From the NCBI GenBank assembly GCA_019634245.1, contig JAHQVR010000082.1, forward strand, positions 1 to 6,431: DNA of 6,431 nucleotides, in the 5' to 3' direction. The notes below the pieces were generated by a model, which was given only the letters and a program-made list of their open reading frames with translations, ran no database searches and had not been told where the DNA came from. This document shows, piece after piece, positions 1-5,371 of this stretch (positions are counted from its first letter, which is position 1; every line of letters starts with the position of its first letter). Both the position numbers and the translations under genes were made by a program. This DNA is from Gammaproteobacteria bacterium. Its GTDB lineage: Bacteria; Pseudomonadota; Gammaproteobacteria; Granulosicoccales; Granulosicoccaceae.

Positions 1-878
1 CATCTGCGCATCATTGGATCAAAACCACGGCGTATGCCCTCACCGCAGGCATTCAGTGCAATAACCAGCGTCAATATGCACAACACCGGGATGAGCACCA
101 CCCACCAGGCGTCATGAATGTACTGCCGACCCTCGTCGATTAGGCCACCCCAGGTGGGTGTATCAGAAGACAGGCTAAGACCAACAAAACTCAGGATGGC
201 CTCTACGACAACCGCAATGCCCATTTCAAGAAAAAATAATGTCAGCAGCGCCGGTATAAGATTGGGCAGAATCTCTTTAAAGATGATGGAAAAATCACCG
301 ACGCCGAGGGCACGTGCTGCCGTGACATAATCCTGTTCCCGGTGCACCATCGTTTCGGCGCGCACCACTCGACAGAACCGCGTCCAGTCAATTATGCCAA
401 TCGCAATAATCACCGAATGCAATCCGGTGCCAAGGGCTGCAACCAGCACTATCGATAAGAGCACTGCGGGAAACGACATCCAGATATCAACCAGTCGTGA
501 AATCAGCGTATTAACCCAACCACCGAGATAGCCAGCCAGTAGGCCTAAGATCGTACCGAGAACTGCGGCGAACAGCGCGGCGAGTACCGCCACTGTCAAT
601 GCGATTCTGGCACCATGCAATACTCGCGACAATAAATCTCGCCCTAAGCTATCGGTACCCAACGGATAAAGCGGATCGTACGAATCTTGCCAGAACGGTG
701 GTAACAAGTTTGCCATCAGATCTTGGTCTAAAGGATCGTGCGGACTGATAAACGGTGCAAAAACGGCCGCAAGCACGAACAAAAACAGAAGTCCACCACC
801 GATCAGTAAACCGGGCTCGAGCCACGGCGAGCGATACACAATGACTTCACGATGCAACTCCGATTTACCGTCAACCAT
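1..878 (-). CDS. ABC importer permease, DppC/OppC-like (right at window edge, stop codon not visible)
   Basis: Inner-membrane permease of a family 5 (peptide/nickel/opine-type) ABC importer, pairing with the DppB-like protein encoded just upstream. I translated 292 codons from ATG at 878. A cytoplasmic N-terminus is followed by a first membrane span (about residues 23-43), then the typical DppC linker 'PLGTDSLGRDLLSR' (about 72-85). After this come several hydrophobic spans and the EAA-type coupling loop 'DYVTAARALG' to 'PNLIPALL' (about 183-211), which contacts the ATPase. 'LSFVGLSL' and 'PTWGGLI' (229-247) are also characteristic of this family. The C-terminus 'RRGFDPMMRR' matches the usual end of DppC proteins, and the two leftover bases read TG, so a TGA stop may lie one base outside. 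The start overlaps the stop of the upstream permease in ATGGTTGA, implying translational coupling. The transported substrate cannot be read from the permease. Confidence 0.93.
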   Translation of the reverse strand, partial: MVDGKSELHREVIVYRSPWLEPGLLIGGGLLFLFVLAAVFAPFISPHDPLDQDLMANLLPPFWQDSYDPLYPLGTDSLGRDLLSRVLHGARIALTVAVLAALFAAVLGTILGLLAGYLGGWVNTLISRLVDIWMSFPAVLLSIVLVAALGTGLHSVIIAIGIIDWTRFCRVVRAETMVHREQDYVTAARALGVGDFSIIFKEILPNLIPALLTLFFLEMGIAVVVEAILSFVGLSLSSDTPTWGGLIDEGRQYIHDAWWVVLIPVLCILTLVIALNACGEGIRRGFDPMMRR

Positions 879-1878
879 CTTGCAGTCTCGGATTCAACCA
901 GGCGATTAACAAATCCACCATCAGGTTGATAACAATAAATAGGACTGCAAATGTCAGGATAAGGCCTTGGATCAACGGTAAGTCACGTTGGATTACGGCA
1001 CCGATGGCCATACTGCCAATACCCGGATAGCCGAATAAACGTTCAATTAATACAGTTCCACCTAGCAGAATCGTGAGTTGTATTCCGCTTAGTGCAATGG
1101 TCGAAATCAAGGCATTCCGCATGGCCTCCCGCCACAGAATACGACCACGGGAATAACCTCTGGCTCGCGCGATCACTATGTAATCTTGTTTCATCACCTC
1201 ATCGAGAGACGCTTTAAGAACGCGAGTAACGATACCCGTCATCGGCAACGCCAGCGCAAGCGCCGGCAGAAACATATGATGCAGCAGTTCGCGCATCATG
1301 ACACCATCAAAGCGAAGCATACTCTCAAACAGGTAGAACTGCGATACTAGATCATGATCAAGGCGCGGATTGATTCTCCCAGAAATTGGAAATACTGGGA
1401 TGACTACGCCAAGGAACAAAATAAACAACAATCCCCAAAGGAAGTCAGGTACGGCCTGCGCGGTGCTGGCAATAACGTCGACAACACGTCCAATCACCGA
1501 ACGAGAATACAGGCTGCCACTCAGCGCGAGCAACAGGCAAAACGCGGTGGCCATTAGCGTTGACAACAGCACCAGCTCCAGCGTTGCCGGCAACCGATGA
1601 AGAATCAACTCACCGACCCCCTGCCGCAAGCTAATGGACGTACCAAGATCGCCTTGCAGCAGTTCTCGCAACCAAATGCCGTATTGAGTGAACAGACCTT
1701 TGTCAAGACCATACAATGCACGGAGATTGTCAACATCTTCGGCACTTGCCCCCGGTGGCGTCATCATCGCAATCGGGTCCCCCGGAATTACACGTAGTAA
1801 AACAAATACAATCACACTGACACCAAACAACGTTGGCAGGGCCAATAACAATCGTTTGATGAAAATGCCGGAGGACAT
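871..1878 (-). CDS. ABC importer permease, DppB/OppB-like
   Basis: Inner-membrane permease, 335 residues, the usual length for DppB-type proteins. The N-terminal span (about 10-30) runs into the family hallmark 'RVIPGDP' (29-35), and 'YGLDKGLFTQYGIWL' (56-70) is the usual linker before the core. 'LGTSI' (78-82) precedes the transport core, whose spans lie near 98-120, 140-165, 200-220, 260-278 and 303-325. The EAA coupling loop is 'DYIVIARARGYSRGRILWRE' (232-251), and 'ERLFGYPGIGSMA' (279-291) is also typical. ATG at 1878 is the first ATG after an in-frame TAA, so the start is well bounded. However, there is no clear Shine-Dalgarno sequence in front of it, and the 146-bp spacer to the binding-protein gene is rich in inverted repeats. 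Both suggest lower expression than the binding protein. It forms a heterodimer with the downstream DppC-like permease. Confidence 0.96.
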   Translation of the reverse strand: MSSGIFIKRLLLALPTLFGVSVIVFVLLRVIPGDPIAMMTPPGASAEDVDNLRALYGLDKGLFTQYGIWLRELLQGDLGTSISLRQGVGELILHRLPATLELVLLSTLMATAFCLLLALSGSLYSRSVIGRVVDVIASTAQAVPDFLWGLLFILFLGVVIPVFPISGRINPRLDHDLVSQFYLFESMLRFDGVMMRELLHHMFLPALALALPMTGIVTRVLKASLDEVMKQDYIVIARARGYSRGRILWREAMRNALISTIALSGIQLTILLGGTVLIERLFGYPGIGSMAIGAVIQRDLPLIQGLILTFAVLFIVINLMVDLLIAWLNPRLQDG

Positions 1879-1917
1879 AATGGAATCAGTTTAAGTTGCA
1901 GGCTAGAATTGAAAGGT

Positions 1918-1940
1918 GGTTGCTATGAGCCGCCGCAACC
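1918..1940 (-). repeat. Inverted repeat 3 of the binding protein-permease spacer
   Basis: On the minus strand GGTTGC and GCAACC pair perfectly over 6 bp around an 11-nt loop. This is the weakest of the three hairpins in the spacer and sits closest to the permease start. No T-run follows, so it is not an obvious intrinsic terminator. Confidence 0.4.
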
Positions 1941-1963
1941 CCGATCAAACTCCTATTGATCGG
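1941..1963 (-). repeat. Inverted repeat 2 of the binding protein-permease spacer
   Basis: A perfect 8-bp stem, CCGATCAA/TTGATCGG, encloses a 7-nt loop that reads TAGGAGT on the transcribed strand. It is the strongest hairpin of the spacer and directly adjoins inverted repeat 3. Such structures between a solute-binding protein gene and its permease genes commonly protect the upstream mRNA from 3' decay. That role is inferred here. Confidence 0.55.
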
Positions 1964-1990
1964 CGCTGCAGTTGTTTCTAGACCACGTTG

Positions 1991-2010
1991 CGATGCAGCT
2001 AGGTGCATCG
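1991..2010 (-). repeat. Inverted repeat 1 of the binding protein-permease spacer
   Basis: A perfect 7-bp stem, CGATGCA/TGCATCG, with a 6-nt loop begins 14 nt past the stop codon of the binding-protein gene. It is A-flanked upstream and lacks a T-tract downstream on the transcribed strand. It therefore fits an mRNA-stabilising or partial attenuating hairpin better than a full terminator. Confidence 0.5.
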
Positions 2011-2024
2011 TTTCGGTTTACACG

Positions 2025-3545
2025 TTAGCGCGTCACCAGTTGAGGCAGGATAAAATTGGCCACATGCGGAGTCACGTTGATGCCTTCACGATGCAGGATA
2101 GGCTGCACGTATTGCAACAACGGTATAACGTAGGCATTCTCTGCTATATAAGCATCTACCTGTTTCCAGCCAGCAATGCGTTTGTCTTCGTCGGTTTCTC
2201 CCCACAGCGGACCGATCATCGCGTCTACATCGTCAGTATCCCAGGTTGAATGTGGCGATGGTCCGAACATCGCAAAGCCTGTAGAAGTTGATGGGTCGCC
2301 GATAGAATTGCCCCAGTTGTAAAAGGCCGCCGGTGCCAGAGTATCGGTAGCACGCAGTTCGAAGTGCTTGGCAATTTCGTACACCTCAATTTCGGCCTCA
2401 ATACCCACTTTGCGCCACATACCAACGATCGCCTGAATCATCTCGTAGTCTTTTGGTTTGAATCCTCGCGTTGTTTGGATGGTGAATTTAACCGGATTTT
2501 CGGTTGAGTAGCCCGATGCGGCCAGTAATTCAACCGATTTGTCCGGGTCGTAGTCCACTGAGATTGAATCGTCGAAGGCCATATACTCAGGAGCCTGAAG
2601 CGTATCGATGGGAACTCCGTAACCGCGCAATAGGCGCGAAACAATAGCTTCTTTATTAATGGCATGAGCAGCAGCTTTTCGCACATTCGGATCTTCCATA
2701 ACATCAATGTCGTTGAGAAATATCATGCCAATGTCCGATACTGGTGTGGAAGCTCCTTCAATTCCCTCGATTTTCGCCAGCCGATCGAACTGTTCATACG
2801 GTACTTCGATAGTGATATCTGAGGAAGCACTTTCAATCTCGGCCACTCTGCTACTGGCATCAGTGACAAACTTGAAAATGACCGTTTCAAATTCTGGTGC
2901 TTCTCCCCAATACTTGTCGAATCGCTTAAGACGAACAAAACTATCGCGCTCAAACGCATCCAGCATATACGGACCAGAACCGATCGGCGCTTTTTCAAAC
3001 CCTTCAGCACCCACTTTCTCGTAGTAGTCTTTGGGTAAGATATAGGCTGTTAAAAACGCCATCCACGGAAACAGCGACGGGTCGAACCCGTTCATTTGTG
3101 CAGTGATCGTGTTACCGTCTGCCGTCATCTCGCCAATCTTTCCCCAGATGAACTGAATGGGGTTTCCAGTATCAGGATTACCAGCCCGTTGAAGCGACCA
3201 GATGACATCATCGACCGTAACCGGTGAGCCATCATGCCAGAATGCATTTTCTCTCAACGTCATGGAAATACTGCTGAAATCATCACTCCAGCTCCAATCG
3301 GTTAGCAATCCAGGTTTAAAAGACAAATCCGGGCTCTGATCAATGTATTGATCAAACACCGACTTGTAGATGGATTGAATGGTCGGGTTAACCGCAGACA
3401 GACCGACCGTTGGATCCCAGGACGGCAGAGTTACGTTGTAGGCAATAGTCAATGTGTCATCATCGGCCATAGCCGGACCAGCGACAAACGTCGCAGCGAC
3501 CATCGTCATTGCCGCAATGCTGCGCTTAAGTTTGGTTTTAATCAT
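2025..3545 (-). CDS. Periplasmic substrate-binding protein, family 5 ABC importer
   Basis: Extracytoplasmic receptor that captures the solute and delivers it to the DppB/DppC-like permeases encoded downstream. From ATG at 3545 it has 506 residues, normal for family 5. A Sec signal peptide is clear: basic 'MIKTKLKRS', a hydrophobic stretch to about 21, then 'AMA' (25-27) before 'DDD', giving a predicted cut after Ala27. No lipobox cysteine is present, so it is a soluble periplasmic protein. Family signatures are 'FWHDGSPVTVDDVIWSLQR' (102-120) and 'APIGSGPYML' (186-195), followed by the 'VRKAAAHAINKEAI' helix typical of the family's second half. Ligand cannot be predicted: family 5 members bind peptides, nickel chelates, opines, oligosaccharides and other small molecules. 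TTG at 3548 is an alternative start that adds one residue and sits at a slightly better distance from the ribosome-binding site. Confidence 0.95.
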   Translation of the reverse strand: MIKTKLKRSIAAMTMVAATFVAGPAMADDDTLTIAYNVTLPSWDPTVGLSAVNPTIQSIYKSVFDQYIDQSPDLSFKPGLLTDWSWSDDFSSISMTLRENAFWHDGSPVTVDDVIWSLQRAGNPDTGNPIQFIWGKIGEMTADGNTITAQMNGFDPSLFPWMAFLTAYILPKDYYEKVGAEGFEKAPIGSGPYMLDAFERDSFVRLKRFDKYWGEAPEFETVIFKFVTDASSRVAEIESASSDITIEVPYEQFDRLAKIEGIEGASTPVSDIGMIFLNDIDVMEDPNVRKAAAHAINKEAIVSRLLRGYGVPIDTLQAPEYMAFDDSISVDYDPDKSVELLAASGYSTENPVKFTIQTTRGFKPKDYEMIQAIVGMWRKVGIEAEIEVYEIAKHFELRATDTLAPAAFYNWGNSIGDPSTSTGFAMFGPSPHSTWDTDDVDAMIGPLWGETDEDKRIAGWKQVDAYIAENAYVIPLLQYVQPILHREGINVTPHVANFILPQLVTR

Positions 3546-3556
3546 CAAGTTTTATG

Positions 3557-3562
3557 CTCCTC
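3557..3562 (-). promoter_or_regulatory. Ribosome-binding site of the substrate-binding protein gene
   Basis: GAGGAG on the minus strand is a strong Shine-Dalgarno match. It lies 11 nt before ATG 3545 and 8 nt before TTG 3548, so spacing alone does not settle which codon is used. It is the best ribosome-binding site in the window, consistent with high production of a binding protein. Confidence 0.75.
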
Positions 3563-3599
3563 GTCTTTAATTCTGTTATCCGCTAGGTATTGTGTAGTT

Positions 3600-3617
3600 G
3601 CCGAAGCTTTATCCGGC
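3600..3617 (-). repeat. Small hairpin just after the DLH-SnoaL stop codon
   Basis: Minus-strand GCCGGA can pair with TTCGGC (6 bp including one G-T pair) around a 6-nt loop. It begins one base after the stop codon. No T-run follows, so it does not look like a full terminator. The 73-bp gap to the binding-protein start is compatible with one transcript. Confidence 0.3.
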
Positions 3618-3618
3618 A

Positions 3619-4851
3619 TCAGGCGTTTTCGCTTGTCGCCCATCGTGCCATCTTTTCGTTGGATGGCAGCGTTTCATCCAACAGTTTCTTAGCCGTTTCA
3701 ACACCAGCTGCTGGCAGATTCGCCGGATCCAACAGGCCGATCTGAACCAGAACAGAAGCCTGATCCCAATAGATATGTTCGTTATAAAGTTTATCTCCGC
3801 GAAAACACACAATGGCGACCAGCGGGATTTCCACATATTTGCCTGTCGGCGCAACCCCAGGAAGCATCCAGTCGATTTCTACGTCGTGGGTAAAACAAAA
3901 CAGCATCTCATCCACCAAACGGTCGGCACCGATTGTTCTGGATATAGGAATCAGGGTGGTATCGGCTGGGTTCGAATCAACAAAATGGTGTTGATAAAAA
4001 CGCGCCAGCATTTTTTGCCCAACACCACCAGTCATGGTCGGAATGTGGTTTACGTATGGCTCATCGACCATCGTAGCCATGGTTTTTGGCACATCGCGTT
4101 CTGCAAACTCATAGAAACAGTGCATGTCCCAAAGATGATCCAGATCGTATACCGGACCCAATGTGTCACGAAACTTTTTAATTGATCGCGAGTGGGCCAT
4201 CAATGTTGACGGCTTATGAAAGGATGGTCGTTCAGGTGCTGCGAATGCATGATCGACACCGGGGTAACTGAATATATCTACCTCAGGCCGATCTGCAAAT
4301 GTGTCGCCAATAAGTTTTTGCGCGTCCGGCGGGCAGTAACCGTCCTGTTCCGCAATATGTAACGCCATCGGACATTTGATTTTTGTAGCCAGATCAATGT
4401 CGCCTTCCACACCAACGGGGTAATAGCCCACGGCTACATCAACACCACTATGCGCCGCAGCTAGGTAGGCAAGCTTGCCACCGAGACAGTAGCCAAGGGC
4501 CCCGACACCGCCTTTAAGTCGATCAAGGCCACGCATGGCAGTGACGGTGGTGGTCATATCCTCAATGGCCTTGGGTACATCAAACTTCTGGAAAAACTCA
4601 AACGCTTTGCCGAATTCTTCTTCGGAGTAGCCAAGATCTACACCGGGCTCCATTCGCCAGAATAAGTCAGGCGCTACAACCACATAGCCTTCCTCAGCAT
4701 AAAGATCGGCAACCTCTCTGATATAACTGTTAACCCCGAAGATCTCCTGCAATAACAGAATCCCAGGGCCACTGCCCTGACTGGGCTCGGCAACATAGGC
4801 TTTGAAAGTGCCGCCATCGTTCGACTGAATATCAATGTACCGTCCGCTCAT
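3619..4851 (-). CDS. Dienelactone hydrolase-family enzyme fused to a C-terminal SnoaL/NTF2-like domain
   Basis: Predicted cytoplasmic alpha/beta hydrolase, 410 residues from ATG at 4851. Dienelactone hydrolases open cyclic enol-lactones, giving maleylacetate in chlorocatechol breakdown, but the family has broader ester substrates. Seen: 'LLQEIFG' with Glu36, nucleophile Cys122 in 'GYCLGG', Asp170 in 'AEQDGY' and His201 in 'GVDHAFA'. These positions almost equal Glu36, Cys123, Asp171 and His202 of the classical Pseudomonas enzyme, which supports this ATG over the upstream TTG at 4905. A weak GAG lies 7 nt before it. Residues from about 232 on are a separate SnoaL-like domain: 'YDLDHLWDMHCFYEF', 'YVNHIPTMTGGVG', 'WMLPGVAPTGKYVEIPL', 'NEHIYWDQASVLVQIGLLD'. 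Single-domain DLH proteins end near 240 residues, so this is a real fusion with an uninterrupted frame. It lies 73 bp upstream of the binding-protein gene, so it is probably co-transcribed with the importer. The substrate is unknown. Confidence 0.92.
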   Translation of the reverse strand: MSGRYIDIQSNDGGTFKAYVAEPSQGSGPGILLLQEIFGVNSYIREVADLYAEEGYVVVAPDLFWRMEPGVDLGYSEEEFGKAFEFFQKFDVPKAIEDMTTTVTAMRGLDRLKGGVGALGYCLGGKLAYLAAAHSGVDVAVGYYPVGVEGDIDLATKIKCPMALHIAEQDGYCPPDAQKLIGDTFADRPEVDIFSYPGVDHAFAAPERPSFHKPSTLMAHSRSIKKFRDTLGPVYDLDHLWDMHCFYEFAERDVPKTMATMVDEPYVNHIPTMTGGVGQKMLARFYQHHFVDSNPADTTLIPISRTIGADRLVDEMLFCFTHDVEIDWMLPGVAPTGKYVEIPLVAIVCFRGDKLYNEHIYWDQASVLVQIGLLDPANLPAAGVETAKKLLDETLPSNEKMARWATSENA

Positions 4852-4869
4852 AGGAATGCTCGTGCTCAA

Positions 4870-4899
4870 ATTGTTGAGTCCAACATGTTGGTTGGACAA
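4870..4899 (-). promoter_or_regulatory. Possible sigma70-type promoter of the DLH-SnoaL gene
   Basis: On the minus strand TTGTCC (4899-4894) and AACAAT (4875-4870) are separated by 18 nt. Each matches four of six bases of the -35 and -10 consensus. Transcription would start about 12-15 nt before ATG 4851, giving a very short leader. The match is modest; the case rests mainly on the palindrome lying in the spacer. Confidence 0.35.
4878..4897. promoter_or_regulatory. Operator-like palindrome upstream of the DLH-SnoaL gene
   Basis: CCAACATGTTGG (4880-4891) is a perfect 12-bp palindrome. It is nested in a second symmetric arrangement in which GTCCAAC (4878-4884) and GTTGGAC (4891-4897) form perfect 7-bp arms. 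It falls between the putative -35 and -10 elements and ends 27 nt before ATG 4851, where a repressor would block transcription. The regulator is not in the window. As RNA it could also fold into a hairpin if transcription begins further upstream. Confidence 0.45.
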
Positions 4900-5109
4900 A
4901 ATCAAGTCAATTTGCAGATGATCATTCCTGGCGCATGCCGCCAGACACCCACAGAGTGCGATTGGTGACGTTCTTGTGACTCATTAGTGTTTTTTCACGG
5001 CTATGGTCAGAATACAGTCGGGTTGTTCGATCCATTAGGGTGAATTCGCACCCACAAAAGTCATGTAGCAATGGCACTGGCGGCGCACTGGTGAGAAAAC
5101 TGGGGCTCT
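4900..5109. other. Stretch without a recognisable gene
   Basis: Between the promoter region of the DLH-SnoaL gene and the broken remnants upstream I see no convincing coding sequence. The one open frame (5113-4922 minus, 63 codons) shows no recognisable motif and no ribosome-binding site, and the other minus-strand frames have several stops. It probably represents eroded coding sequence plus the upstream regulatory region of the DLH-SnoaL gene. Confidence 0.5.
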
Positions 5110-5265
5110 TCAAGCTGACCCGAGTTGACGATAGGCCAACAGCATCGCTTCAGCACCCGTATTCAGCGCAGCAAGTTGGGCCTAGAAATCATCCACTGAA
5201 GCTCGTGCGCGCTGTGTGAAATCCAAAGGAATGTGCCAGAGCTCTTGAATGTCCACGATCGTTGT
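5110..5265 (-). pseudogene. Out-of-frame protein-like remnant interrupted by an amber stop
   Basis: In a different frame from the FAD stub, the minus strand reads 'TIVDIQELWHIPLDFTQRA' continuing to 'SVDDF', then TAG (5184-5182), then 'AQLAALNTGAEAMLLAYRQL' and TGA (5112-5110). The alternating hydrophobic and polar pattern, with an amphipathic Ala/Leu-rich end, looks like genuine protein. There is no start codon of its own with a ribosome-binding site, and I do not recognise the family. It could be the 3' remnant of the same decayed gene as the FAD stub, a remnant of a second gene, or chance. Confidence 0.3.
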
Positions 5266-5357
5266 TTTTCCAACACATGTACATGGTATCCAGCAGCGGC
5301 CAAAACAATCGCCGCAGAGCATCCAGCTATACCGGCACCGATAATCGTGATATTCAT
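5163..5357 (-). pseudogene. Truncated N-terminus of an FAD-dependent oxidoreductase/monooxygenase
   Basis: From ATG at 5357 the product begins 'MNITIIGAGIAGCSAAIVLA', a textbook beta-alpha-beta dinucleotide fold with GxGxxG at residues 7-12. 'YHVHVLEKQ' (28-36) follows, with the acidic residue that binds the FAD ribose at Glu34. 'W..F..SGTFL' (about 39-48) resembles the segment that follows in UbiH/PHBH-type FAD monooxygenases. The frame then ends at TGA after 64 codons. Family members need about 350-400 residues, and the later FAD motif ('GDAAH' type) appears in no frame before the next gene at 4851. The space available is also too short, so a deletion is required, not just a point mutation or sequencing error. 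The start lies 14 nt after the sulfatase stop, as in an operon. The peptide alone cannot be a working oxidoreductase. Confidence 0.72.
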
Positions 5358-5371
5358 CAGCTACAACACCA

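Noticed and set aside
1949..1955. TAGGAG in a hairpin loop as a hidden ribosome-binding site
   Set aside because: No start codon lies at a workable distance and the dppB-like ATG is about 70 nt further on. Likely a chance match in the loop.
1991..2010. Intrinsic terminator after the binding-protein gene
   Set aside because: The stem is only 7 bp and no T-run follows on the transcribed strand, while the permease genes downstream are clearly part of the same importer.
3598..4185. Plus-strand open frame of 195 codons
   Set aside because: It lies wholly antisense to the DLH-SnoaL gene, whose catalytic motifs are unmistakable. Its translation is rich in Cys, His, Trp and Arg without any family motif, as expected of a shadow frame.
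4852..4905. Extended DLH start at TTG 4905, adding 18 residues
   Set aside because: TTG has no ribosome-binding site, the extra residues match nothing in the family, and starting at ATG 4851 puts Glu36, Cys122, Asp170 and His201 in nearly the same numbering as the known enzyme. The palindrome also fits better in untranslated DNA.
4922..5113. Minus-strand open frame of 63 codons as a small gene
   Set aside because: No Shine-Dalgarno sequence, no hydrophobic or domain pattern, and it lies in what appears to be decayed sequence. Kept only as part of the unassigned stretch.
5261..5270. Single-base frameshift at the A5 run as the sole reason the FAD gene is broken
   Set aside because: Adding one A would join the stub to the other protein-like frame, but the unshifted frame after the run ('W..F..SGTFL') still matches the FAD monooxygenase pattern at the right spacing. 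There is also not enough DNA for a full enzyme in any frame.
5276..5285. Perfect 10-bp palindrome CATGTACATG
   Set aside because: It falls inside the coding segment for 'HVHV' and arises from repeated CAT/GTA-type codons, with no promoter or symmetric context around it.
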